Made by a program: the position numbers and the translations under genes. The notes beneath the pieces are model-generated. The model saw nothing but the letters and a program-made list of their open reading frames with translations, did no database searches and had not been told where the DNA came from. DNA of 9,397 bases from Bacillota bacterium. GTDB taxonomy: Bacteria > Bacillota > Clostridia > Peptostreptococcales > Anaerovoracaceae. Where the stretch lies: positions 1 through 9,397 of the forward strand of contig JAEEOX010000171.1 of the NCBI GenBank assembly GCA_016284485.1, given 5' to 3'. This document shows, piece by piece, positions 1 through 6,170 of the stretch; the stretch's first letter is position 1; each line of letters begins with the position of its first letter.

Positions 1-2558
1 TCCAGATACTGGGTGAAGAAATCTGAATCCAGTTCGAAGTACTCGTCCTCATTGGTTGTATTATAGATGGTGAACGAATAGAAATATTCACCAAGCTTCT
101 TGGGATCGTCGCCAAGTTCAACCTTGACCTTGCCGTCCTGTGCAGCTCCTGTGGGAACTGTGAGGAAAGCATTGTCGATCATAACAACAGATGTTGCATT
201 GATGGCTTTGCTGATCTCAACGAGACCTGCGCCCTGCTGGATGACCGGCAGATAGTTTCCGTCTACGATCATCGGAGTAGCAGTGGACATCATCAAGCTC
301 TGAGCGATGGCTCTTAAGGTATACTTATCTGTGAGTTCGCTGTTGTACTCTCCAAGATCGTTCTCTTCGAGATACTGCTTGACGACTGCGGAAAGTCCTG
401 CGATATGAGGAGCAGCCATTGATGTACCGCTCATGAGCTCATACTTGTCGGTACCGCCTACGATAACTCCCTTATCATTAAGATTGCTTCCGAATACGGA
501 GTAGATGCCTCCTCCGGGAGCTGTGATCTCCGGTTTCAGAAGGAGTGATTCAGGAACGCCCCAGGAACTGAAATCGGTGATGTATGCATCCTCACGATCA
601 TTCAGGACCTCAGTGGCCATCTTGCTGGTGACCACCATCTTTCCGGTGTATACCGTTGTTGTCATCGGAATGTTCTTCTCGTCATCAGAGATAGCATTGT
701 CACCATCGAAGTCATAGGAGGCCGTAAATGATACCTGCTGACTTGACTCGACGATTCCAAGCAGAGTCTCTCTGTCTTCACCGTTGATGGATACGAACGG
801 GAACGTTCCACTGTAATCATCGAGAGCCATGGAGATGGATCCGTTGGTGTTGTTGACAACAACTAATCCCTTGGGCTTGTAGGTCTTGGCATTGTTACCT
901 TTTTCAACAAAGCTCAGAGTACCTCTGTTGACGAAGACCATCTTGTTCCTCAGGAACTTTGAACCGCTCGGATCAAGTTTGTCTACTATGGCGTACTCTT
1001 CCTTGAATCCCTTTCCGTCGATATATACGAAATCGTATTCTGTGCCGGTACCATCTGCGCTCTTATCCAGAGTGGCCATGGCAGCGCCGGTGGAATCGGT
1101 CTCTGTATAATAGACCTTCTCGTCGCCGAATAAGAAGGGGGATCCGGTAACGCCTACGTTCTGTGCGGCAGCTACTGTAAATGCATTGATGTATGATCCC
1201 GGTGATCCTACGGTGTTGAAGATGGTGTTTTCACCATAAAGCATACCGTAGGGCGCATTCGTTGCGTTCCATGGATATGAGTTGCCTGCTGAGATTGCAG
1301 CCACCGTGTTGGAGCTGATCAGCTTGTTCATCGAATCCTGATAAACGTTGTCATATGTGAAGCCTGCGCTTGCAGAACCCAGTGACAGGTTGCAGGAATC
1401 GCAATCCAGAACGATAGAGTCCTCAATTGCAGCGATGTAATCAGAGTCATATGCACCGCCGTTCTTACCGAAGACCTTCATTACAAGGAGCTGTGCATCC
1501 GGTGCCATACCTACGGCATATGTACCATCGAGAGTATCCACAAATGAATCTCCGTCGGGGATGTAACGGTTCGCAGCAGCGATACCTGCAACGTGAGAAC
1601 CGTGCTCACCCTCTGTGTCATGGATATGTGTTACATCCGTGTCTGCGTCTACATAGTTGTAGGTGTAGGGCATCTTGGTGTTGAGATAAACGCCTGCTCC
1701 GTTAAGATCTCCGGCTACCGCTTCGATATCTGAAGCATCCATGAGGTCTACGGTCTTGCCGAATTTTGCCTCATATTTCTGGATGGCATAATCGAATGCT
1801 GCGCTGTTGAATGACTGGTGGTCAATGTCAGCACCGGTGTCGATGATCGCAACGCGCTGTCCGGCTCCGGTATAACCGTCAGCCCATGCAGCCTGAGCGC
1901 CTACCATGTGTTCACTGGTCAGTGCTGTGTTGGGCTCAGCTGTGCCGCCCTCATCTGTCAGAGCTTCGTAGCGGTTCTCGCGCTGAACGCTCAGTACGTC
2001 CTTTACCTCAAGGATGCTCTTAATGTCTCTGTAGGTCACTTCTGCAGACATAACGTTGACGGAAAGTGTGAGATGCCATTTGACATTTATGTCCTTTCCA
2101 AGAGCCTTGTTTATGTCCTTTTCGACAGCGGCCTGCTGATTCTTAAGAGTCTTTCTGTAGTTTCTGGCAGCAAAGCTGTTGACCTTCTCTACAGAATACC
2201 TGTCAAGAACAGGAGCCTTTGATAATACGATGGAAACACGAACTGTCTGGTCGAGTTCAGCATCATTCATGCGGTCAAGTTCCGCCTTAGTAATGATTCC
2301 GGAAACTACAGGCTCAGATTCCTCAGTTTCCCGGTCGGTATCTTCTACCTCACCAAGTCTGGGAACCTGCAGATTTGACAGGTCCGGTCCTTCCACCGCG
2401 TCGCCGTCTTCTGGAGCGGCAACGTCAGCTGTTTCCTCAGAAACAGCTTCGCCGGTCGTCTCATCGGCATAAGCGTAGCCAAGACCAAATGTTCCCGGCA
2501 TAACTACCATGCTAATTGCGATGAGGACGATCAGCAGTCGTTTCAAGGTACCTTTCAT
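1..2558 (-). CDS. Secreted S8 subtilisin-family serine protease, C5a peptidase/lactocepin-like, C-terminus outside window
   Basis: The minus frame is open from an ATG at 2558 to the window edge (852 full codons, no stop), so the 3' end is missing. Residues 1-31 form a signal peptide (basic start, hydrophobic core, cleavage probably after Ala-Tyr-Ala). An acidic spacer follows, then an I9-like propeptide at about 82-200. The catalytic domain has Asp240 in IIDTG, His319 in EHGSHVAG, oxyanion Asn426 in SAGN and nucleophile Ser713 in GTSMAAPH. The large gap before Ser713 holds a PA-like domain (about 490-610) and an EF-hand-like loop (616-627). After about residue 780 a beta-rich segment resembles the Fn3-like domain of C5a peptidases. 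This architecture is typical of large extracellular proteases that cleave host or dietary proteins; the substrate is not predictable here. An AAGGAAGG Shine-Dalgarno lies 10 nt before the ATG. Any cell-wall anchor would lie in the missing part. Confidence 0.93.
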   Translation of the reverse strand, partial: MKGTLKRLLIVLIAISMVVMPGTFGLGYAYADETTGEAVSEETADVAAPEDGDAVEGPDLSNLQVPRLGEVEDTDRETEESEPVVSGIITKAELDRMNDAELDQTVRVSIVLSKAPVLDRYSVEKVNSFAARNYRKTLKNQQAAVEKDINKALGKDINVKWHLTLSVNVMSAEVTYRDIKSILEVKDVLSVQRENRYEALTDEGGTAEPNTALTSEHMVGAQAAWADGYTGAGQRVAIIDTGADIDHQSFNSAAFDYAIQKYEAKFGKTVDLMDASDIEAVAGDLNGAGVYLNTKMPYTYNYVDADTDVTHIHDTEGEHGSHVAGIAAANRYIPDGDSFVDTLDGTYAVGMAPDAQLLVMKVFGKNGGAYDSDYIAAIEDSIVLDCDSCNLSLGSASAGFTYDNVYQDSMNKLISSNTVAAISAGNSYPWNATNAPYGMLYGENTIFNTVGSPGSYINAFTVAAAQNVGVTGSPFLFGDEKVYYTETDSTGAAMATLDKSADGTGTEYDFVYIDGKGFKEEYAIVDKLDPSGSKFLRNKMVFVNRGTLSFVEKGNNAKTYKPKGLVVVNNTNGSISMALDDYSGTFPFVSINGEDRETLLGIVESSQQVSFTASYDFDGDNAISDDEKNIPMTTTVYTGKMVVTSKMATEVLNDREDAYITDFSSWGVPESLLLKPEITAPGGGIYSVFGSNLNDKGVIVGGTDKYELMSGTSMAAPHIAGLSAVVKQYLEENDLGEYNSELTDKYTLRAIAQSLMMSTATPMIVDGNYLPVIQQGAGLVEISKAINATSVVMIDNAFLTVPTGAAQDGKVKVELGDDPKKLGEYFYSFTIYNTTNEDEYFELDSDFFTQYL

Positions 2559-2601
2559 TCCTCTTTTTCCTTCCTTAAAATATAGTTTTAACGAATTATC
2601 A

Positions 2602-2621
2602 TATGCCAAAAAAACGGCATA
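2602..2621 (-). other. Small hairpin in the 5' leader of the protease mRNA
   Basis: A perfect 6-bp inverted repeat (TATGCC/GGCATA) flanks an 8-nt loop that reads as mostly U in the mRNA. It lies between the predicted transcription start (about 2629) and the Shine-Dalgarno of the protease gene. It might stabilise or modulate the leader. That role is inference; the repeat itself is visible. Confidence 0.35.
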
Positions 2622-2635
2622 AAACTCCGCTATTC

Positions 2636-2664
2636 ATTTTAGCACACTAATGTAAAACTGTAAA
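2636..2664 (-). promoter_or_regulatory. Sigma-A promoter of the S8 protease gene
   Basis: On the minus strand, TTTACA (2659-2664) and TAAAAT (2636-2641) are separated by 17 nt. The -10 carries the extended TGn element just upstream. The match to the vegetative consensus is good, and transcription would start near 2629, giving a leader of about 70 nt. Confidence 0.7.
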
Positions 2665-2775
2665 TCAAAAGGATATGTTTTTTTGATCGTCACGCCGCCG
2701 ATCTGTCAATTTGGGTTTCTTTTGAAAGAAGGGTCATGCAAAACACAAAAACTTTAAATCTTTTTAAAATAATGC

Positions 2776-2804
2776 TTCCATTTCAAAAAAAGTTGTGATA
2801 TAAT
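2776..2804 (+). promoter_or_regulatory. Extended -10 promoter of the tRNA pair
   Basis: A perfect TATAAT (2799-2804) is preceded by TGA, making an extended -10 (TGnTATAAT). The -35 position (about 2776-2781, TTCCAT) is poor, which is usual for extended -10 promoters. The predicted start near 2811 leaves only about 6 nt of leader before tRNA-Pro. Confidence 0.7.
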
Positions 2805-2816
2805 CCTTTAGTGCGT

Positions 2817-2893
2817 CGGGGCGTGGCGCAGTTTGGTAGCGCGCTTGACTGGGGGTCAAGAGGCCGCAAGTTCAAGTCTTGTCGCTCCGACCA
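2817..2893 (+). tRNA. tRNA-Pro (anticodon GGG)
   Basis: A full cloverleaf folds by eye. The acceptor is CGGGGCG/CGCTCCG with one G-T pair. The D-stem is GCGC/GCGC. The anticodon stem CTTGA/TCAAG encloses loop CTGGGGG, giving anticodon GGG followed by G37, as in bacterial tRNA-Pro. The T-arm has TTCAAGT in its loop. Discriminator A and CCA are encoded (2891-2893). It reads CCC and CCU codons. A T-rich stretch follows, but there is no separate terminator hairpin, so it is probably co-transcribed with the tRNA-Ala gene 60 nt downstream. Confidence 0.97.
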
Positions 2894-2953
2894 TTTTTTT
2901 ATTTATTTTTATATAGTTTTGTGGGTGGACACGCCGCCTCGCAAAACATCCGA

Positions 2954-3029
2954 GGGGCATTAGCTCAGCTGGGAGAGCGCCAGGTTCGCAATCTGGAGGT
3001 CAGGGGTTCGATCCCCCTATGCTCCACCA
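2954..3029 (+). tRNA. tRNA-Ala (anticodon CGC)
   Basis: A complete cloverleaf: acceptor GGGGCAT/ATGCTCC, D-stem GCTC/GAGC, anticodon stem CCAGG/TCTGG with loop TTCGCAA (anticodon CGC, A37), and T-arm AGGGG-TTCGATC-CCCCT. CCA is encoded at 3027-3029. It reads GCG codons. It is the second gene of the tRNA transcript and is followed at once by a strong terminator. Its 3' end is duplicated in both orientations in the element at 3085-3234. Confidence 0.97.
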
Positions 3030-3030
3030 T

Positions 3031-3070
3031 TAACGCAAAAGGACGGGTACATCCCGTCCTTTTTGTGTTA
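3031..3070 (+). terminator. Rho-independent terminator of the tRNA operon
   Basis: A perfect GGACGGG/CCCGTCC stem (3041-3047 with 3053-3059) has a 5-nt loop and is followed by TTTTT. The stem extends outward through AAAA/TTTT and TAACGC/GTGTTA with one bulged T, so it can work in either direction. Confidence 0.88.
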
Positions 3071-3084
3071 AAGGCAGAATCATA

Positions 3085-3102
3085 CATAGGGGGATCGAAC
3101 CC
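3085..3102 (-). repeat. Inverted 18-nt copy of the tRNA-Ala 3' half
   Basis: These 18 bases are the exact reverse complement of tRNA-Ala positions 3004-3021 (T-arm 3' part into the acceptor). They form the left arm of the structured element's outer stem. Confidence 0.9.
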
Positions 3103-3226
3103 GAAAGGGCATCGGCGTAAGCGAGACAGTCCGGTGGACTGTCGAGCAGCCGATGGTTCAAGCCGCCTGAACGAGGCGGCGCAGAACGGCAGACTTGCCT
3201 ATGGCAAGGCTGCTGATCCCCCTATG
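3085..3226 (+). ncRNA. Unrecognised compact multibranched structured element next to tRNA-Ala
   Basis: Nearly every base falls in a nested helix. P1 is a perfect 12-bp pair of ends (3085-3096 with 3215-3226). Inside it are P2 (3100-3109), a CCC/GGG hairpin with a GAAA tetraloop, and P3 (3110-3155), with CATCGGC/GCCGATG, a tandem G-A mismatch step and a perfect 8-bp GACAGTCC/GGACTGTC tip. P4 (3156-3187) has GTTC/GAAC plus GCCGCC/GGCGGC. P5 (3189-3213) has GCAG/CTGC, one A-G mismatch and CTTGCC/GGCAAG. Junctions are 0-3 nt. The GNRA loop and G-A mismatches favour the plus strand as the RNA. I see no promoter of its own; expression would need read-through of the tRNA terminator. I cannot name a family. 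It may instead be a DNA-level palindromic mobile repeat. Confidence 0.5.
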
Positions 3227-3234
3227 CCCCACCT
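3215..3234 (+). repeat. Direct copy of the tRNA-Ala 3' end
   Basis: Eighteen of 20 bases match the tRNA-Ala 3' end at 3010-3029, with mismatches at the T of CTCC and at the last base. The copy lies 205 bp downstream and forms the right end of the structured element. A duplicated tRNA 3' end is what integration at a tRNA gene leaves, but no integrase gene is present. Confidence 0.85.
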
Positions 3235-3250
3235 ATTCCGTTGAAGTGCA

Positions 3251-3286
3251 TTTTTTGTGCTTCCATGTCTGTTACAGCACAAAAAA
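3251..3286. repeat. 11-bp perfect inverted repeat with T/A-tract outer ends
   Basis: TTTTTTGTGCT (3251-3261) and AGCACAAAAAA (3276-3286) are exact inverted repeats around a 14-nt loop. The T tract is on the outside of the 5' arm, which is the reverse of an intrinsic terminator, so it is not called as one. It sits between the structured element and the promoter at 3335. Between it and that promoter I see nothing else. Confidence 0.6.
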
Positions 3287-3334
3287 CCACTCCCAACGAA
3301 AAACGCCTCACCTCCTGGTGCCCGCTGTCACTCA

Positions 3335-3364
3335 TTGACGGCCGCGCCATATATATACTATAAT
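3335..3364 (+). promoter_or_regulatory. Strong sigma-A promoter of the 88-aa small-protein gene
   Basis: TTGACG (3335-3340) and a perfect TATAAT (3359-3364) are 18 nt apart. The start near 3371 gives a leader of only about 22 nt with AAAGGAGG at 3378-3385. Confidence 0.85.
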
Positions 3365-3392
3365 TAGACAGACCCACAAAGGAGGTATTTAC

Positions 3393-3659
3393 ATGAAGAT
3401 CGGAACATTCATTGGCTGTGCCGCATTCGGCGCGCTGTTACTGGCTGCTACACCGTATCAGTTCAAGAAAGACGAAGAGACCGGCGTCACGGAGATCCGC
3501 AGCTTGCTGTGGGGTCTCAGGAAGACCCCGCACGGCGAAGGAGAAGACAAGGATCACTACTGTTTTGCGATCCCACCGTCGGGACTTGATTACGTTGACG
3601 AAGATGAGGAAGAAGACCTTGAGGATATTCCCATCGTTGGAGATCCCGCAGAGGCTTGA
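3393..3659 (+). CDS. Small single-TM protein of unknown function (88 aa)
   Basis: The ATG is preceded by AAAGGAGG with 7-nt spacing, a near-ideal ribosome binding site. Together with its own strong promoter and terminator this makes a real gene very likely despite its size. Residues 3-21 form a small, Gly/Ala-rich hydrophobic helix that could be an uncleaved membrane anchor or a signal peptide. A Cys at position 9 lacks a proper lipobox. Next comes a charged segment (about 24-45) with the pattern FKKDEETG and RSLLWGLRKTP. The C-terminal half is strongly acidic, with a DEDEEEDLED run. I do not recognise a named family. The protein is probably membrane-associated; on which side the acidic tail lies is not certain. 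It is transcribed alone. Confidence 0.8.
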   Translation: MKIGTFIGCAAFGALLLAATPYQFKKDEETGVTEIRSLLWGLRKTPHGEGEDKDHYCFAIPPSGLDYVDEDEEEDLEDIPIVGDPAEA

Positions 3660-3681
3660 TCCCGCGAATCGCTTTGACTCC

Positions 3682-3714
3682 AAAGACATCCGCTCAGGCG
3701 GGTGTCTTTTGTTC
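3682..3714 (+). terminator. Intrinsic terminator after the 88-aa gene
   Basis: GACATCCGC (3685-3693) pairs with GCGGGTGTC (3698-3706), including one T-G pair, around a TCAG loop. TTTTGTT follows. Outer A/T pairs extend the stem. Confidence 0.85.
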
Positions 3715-3767
3715 TTCCGGGCCCCGCAAAATATTGAATATTTCCCTGTTTTCCGGCACTTTCGATA

Positions 3768-3796
3768 TTGTTATTTGCCCGCGGATTATATATAAT
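3768..3796 (+). promoter_or_regulatory. Sigma-A promoter of the L,D-transpeptidase gene
   Basis: TTGTTA (3768-3773) is 17 nt upstream of a perfect TATAAT (3791-3796) in an AT-rich island. The start would be near 3803, giving a leader of about 48 nt. Confidence 0.8.
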
Positions 3797-3850
3797 CCTA
3801 ATGTAGATGAGAAGGCATTATTTTTAGTTTCAGAAGGACGGACGACTTAG

Positions 3851-5359
3851 ATGTCCCAGGATAAAAAAACAGCTAACAGAAGTAAAAGCGTAAATAAGAA
3901 TACAGGCAAGCACTCATCCAAGACCGCCAGCAAGAGCGTATCCGGCGGCACCGGAAGACGGGCGGCCAGGAACGCCGCTGCAAATTCAGCTCAGACCGCA
4001 CCAAAGGCCGAGGACAAGAAGAAGTCCACCGCTAAAGCCAAGGCTGCTGACGCTCCCGCAGCAAGCGCGCCGAAGGCCGAAGGCAAGAAGAAGTCCGGGG
4101 GATTCAACAAGGTGCCCATCATCGTTTCTCTCATAGTCGTTCTGCTGGGAGCCGCAGGTTTCGCCTATGCCAACGTGGTCCTGAACGCACCAAAGGAGAT
4201 CATCACCGAAGACGGTGCTCTCTACTGCCTGGACGGACGCGGAGAGAAGAAGGTCTCCTGCTGGATAGATTTTGAGGATAACCGCTACTATGCAGGCGAG
4301 GACGGCAAACTCTACGCCGACAAGCTGGAAAAGATCGAAGAGAAGTCCTACTGCTTCGCCGAAGACGGTACCCTCTTCAGCGGCATATTCAGCTTCCACG
4401 ACGATATCTACAGTTCAGAGCCGGACGGCAGTCTCATAGAGACCGAAGGCTGGGAGGATCACGACGGAAACACCTACTACAACTCCGGCACCGGCAGGTG
4501 TGTGTCCTCCGATCTGATGGATCTGGACGGGGAGACCTACTATCTGGATCCCTCAGGAATCCTTCAGAGAGACACCATATTCAAGTTCAACGACAACAAG
4601 TTCTTCGCGGACCCCGACGGCAAGGTCCTCAAGAATCAGATCATAGAGCACGGCGGCAACAACTACTACGCCGGCCCGGACGGAGCTTTCATCAGGAACA
4701 CCTTCACTCCCTTCGAGGATCACTATCTGTTCATCAATGAAGACAGCGCCATCGTCAAGGAGCCCTTCACTCTGGAGAACGGCTACGAGATCACGCCCGA
4801 CCCCAGTACCGGAGCCATCCCCGAGAAGGAGTACAAAATATCCCAGTCCGAGTACATATATAACGGCAAGGCCACATACATCAAAGCTGACATCGCTTCC
4901 CAGAGCATGATCTTCGTCAAGGACGGTGAGCTTCTGATCTCCGCCCCCATCGTCTCCGGCAAGCGCGGCAAGTTCGATACTCCCCGCGGCACCTTCCAGG
5001 TCCAGTACAAGGCCAGGAACACCCAGCTCAAGGGAGAGGTCACCGTGAAGGGCGAATACGATGAAGTGCCCCTGACAGAGGCCGAGAGAGCCAAGCTCAT
5101 AGAGGCCAACGGCGGCAGCGAGGAAGGCGTCCCCACCACCAAGCAGGTACCCAAGAAGGAAGAGTGGGACGTGAACGTGAACTACTGGATCTCCTTCTAC
5201 GGGACGTCCTACGGTTTCCATGACGCCACCTGGAGAGGCTATTTCGGAGGTTACATCTACACCTATGACGGGTCCCACGGCTGCGTCAACCTGCCCCTGT
5301 GGGCGGCTGAAAAGCTCTACAATAACGTGGAGGACGGCACTCCGGTATATATCATCTAG
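3851..5359 (+). CDS. Membrane-anchored L,D-transpeptidase (YkuD domain) with glucan-binding-like repeats
   Basis: This 502-aa type II membrane protein has three parts. Residues 1-87 are a Lys/Ala/Ser-rich, low-complexity tail, probably cytoplasmic. Residues 88-111 form one TM helix. Residues 117-330 carry about nine 20-residue repeats of the form xxYYAxxDGxL, resembling cell-wall/choline-binding repeats but poor in Trp. The YkuD domain (about 338-502) has His457 in GFHDATW and the catalytic Cys478 in SHGCVNLP, preceded by TPRGTF at 377. YkuD enzymes make 3-3 peptidoglycan crosslinks or attach proteins through meso-DAP; this one would act outside the membrane. A charged insertion lies at about 396-442. 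An in-frame TAG directly before the ATG fixes the upstream limit of the start. The AGAAGGA site is 12 nt away, a rather long spacing. The gene has its own promoter and terminator. Confidence 0.93.
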   Translation: MSQDKKTANRSKSVNKNTGKHSSKTASKSVSGGTGRRAARNAAANSAQTAPKAEDKKKSTAKAKAADAPAASAPKAEGKKKSGGFNKVPIIVSLIVVLLGAAGFAYANVVLNAPKEIITEDGALYCLDGRGEKKVSCWIDFEDNRYYAGEDGKLYADKLEKIEEKSYCFAEDGTLFSGIFSFHDDIYSSEPDGSLIETEGWEDHDGNTYYNSGTGRCVSSDLMDLDGETYYLDPSGILQRDTIFKFNDNKFFADPDGKVLKNQIIEHGGNNYYAGPDGAFIRNTFTPFEDHYLFINEDSAIVKEPFTLENGYEITPDPSTGAIPEKEYKISQSEYIYNGKATYIKADIASQSMIFVKDGELLISAPIVSGKRGKFDTPRGTFQVQYKARNTQLKGEVTVKGEYDEVPLTEAERAKLIEANGGSEEGVPTTKQVPKKEEWDVNVNYWISFYGTSYGFHDATWRGYFGGYIYTYDGSHGCVNLPLWAAEKLYNNVEDGTPVYII

Positions 5360-5383
5360 ACGGCCTTTCATCAATTATGACAA

Positions 5384-5422
5384 AAACATCCCCTGCGGTC
5401 CGCCGGGGATGTTTCGTTTTTT
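5384..5422 (+). terminator. Intrinsic terminator after the L,D-transpeptidase gene
   Basis: AAACATCCCC (5384-5393) pairs with GGGGATGTTT (5405-5414), with an inner GCG/CGC pair in the loop region. TTTTTT follows at 5417-5422. Confidence 0.9.
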
Positions 5423-5440
5423 GGCTCATTGCGGTATACT
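5413..5440 (+). promoter_or_regulatory. Possible weak promoter of the cyclase-family gene
   Basis: TATACT (5435-5440) is a good -10 about 40 nt before the start codon. The best -35 (TTCGTT, 5413-5418, 16-nt spacer) is poor and overlaps the preceding terminator. The terminator upstream argues that some promoter must be here. Confidence 0.4.
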
Positions 5441-5479
5441 GTAAAAGATAGGATCAATATCGACCGAAAGAGGAAAAAC

Positions 5480-6127
5480 ATGAAAGTATTCGACTTAACA
5501 CACCATCTGGCAAACGGCATGCCCGTATATCCCGGCACCGCCTCTCCCAGTTTCACCACGTCCAACACCTACGAGACCGACGGTTTCAAGGAGACCCTCA
5601 TTCAGATGTCCACCCATACCGGGACTCATATGGACCCGCCTGCCCATCTGTACGCAGGAAGGACCACACTGGATCAGTTTCCTGCCAGCCAGTTCATCGG
5701 TAAGGCTCTGGTCATCGACTGCAGAGACCTGGGCGAAGGAGCGGAGATCACTCTGGAACGCATCTTGAGCTACGGTCAGAAAGCTTCGGATGCAGACTTT
5801 CTCCTCTTCAATCTGGGCTGGGACAAAAGATGGGGAACCGAAGCATACTTCGGAGACTACGCCTGTCTCAGCGAAGATGCTCTGGACTACATCATAGCCG
5901 GCGACTACAAGGGCATTGGCTTCGACGTCATAGGTCTGGACCCGATATCCGACTTCAACCTCACCCGTCACAAAAAACTTTTCAAGGGCAGGGACATCGT
6001 GAACATAGAGAACCTGAGGGATCTGGACCTTCTCGGTGACGATCTCTTCTGGTTCAGCTGTTTTCCCCTGAGACTTGAAGGGGCCGACGGCTCACCCATC
6101 AGGGCCATAGCCTGGACTATGGACTGA
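5480..6127 (+). CDS. Cyclase / kynurenine-formamidase-family metal-dependent hydrolase
   Basis: A 215-aa protein of the length usual for the bacterial cyclase family (PF04199, KynB-like). The metal-binding signature HTGTHMDPPAH is intact, with His46, His50, Asp52 and His56. Other family landmarks are an N-terminal DLTHxLxNGMPVYPG, a central GFDVIGLDPISD and a C-terminal GADGSPIRAIA. Known members hydrolyse N-formylkynurenine or other amides and cyclic substrates, usually with Zn or Mn, in the cytoplasm. No tryptophan-catabolism neighbours are seen, so the substrate is open and kynB is not assigned. The ATG at 5480 is chosen because AAGAGG lies 6 nt upstream and the family starts with the DLTH segment. 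A TTG at 5429 would add 17 residues that overlap the promoter. Confidence 0.9.
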   Translation: MKVFDLTHHLANGMPVYPGTASPSFTTSNTYETDGFKETLIQMSTHTGTHMDPPAHLYAGRTTLDQFPASQFIGKALVIDCRDLGEGAEITLERILSYGQKASDADFLLFNLGWDKRWGTEAYFGDYACLSEDALDYIIAGDYKGIGFDVIGLDPISDFNLTRHKKLFKGRDIVNIENLRDLDLLGDDLFWFSCFPLRLEGADGSPIRAIAWTMD

Positions 6128-6140
6128 ACAAAGGCATATT

Positions 6141-6170
6141 AAGACCCGCCTCGCGGCGGGTCTTTTGTTT
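6141..6170 (+). terminator. Intrinsic terminator after the cyclase-family gene
   Basis: A perfect 10-bp stem AAGACCCGCC/GGCGGGTCTT (6141-6150, 6155-6164) with a TCGC loop is followed by TTGTTT. It also lies just past the 3' end of the convergent amidase gene, where the T tract is weak, so it serves mainly the plus strand. Confidence 0.9.

Noticed and set aside
2685..2703. Interrupted palindrome GATCG-N9-CGATC upstream of the protease promoter
   Set aside because: Only 5 bp per arm and no terminator-like tract in the right place; likely chance, although a regulator site is not excluded.
3085..3234. Degenerate second tRNA-Ala gene
   Set aside because: Only the 3' end is copied, one copy is inverted, and no D-arm or anticodon arm can be folded; the remaining sequence forms different helices.
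2879..3244. 121-codon plus-strand frame across the tRNA-Ala gene and the structured element
   Set aside because: It translates a tRNA and an RNA-like palindromic element, a common source of spurious proteins. There is no ribosome site.
3986..4399. 137-codon minus-strand frame
   Set aside because: Antisense shadow of the low-complexity Lys/Ala region of the transpeptidase gene.
4553..5374. 273-codon open frame on the minus strand, opposite the L,D-transpeptidase gene
   Set aside because: It is antisense to a gene with intact catalytic motifs, promoter and terminator. Its protein has no recognisable motif, and its openness follows from the third-position GC bias of the real gene.
5429..5479. 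TTG start extending the cyclase-family protein by 17 residues
   Set aside because: It overlaps the -10 region and has no Shine-Dalgarno; the ATG at 5480 has one and matches the family start.
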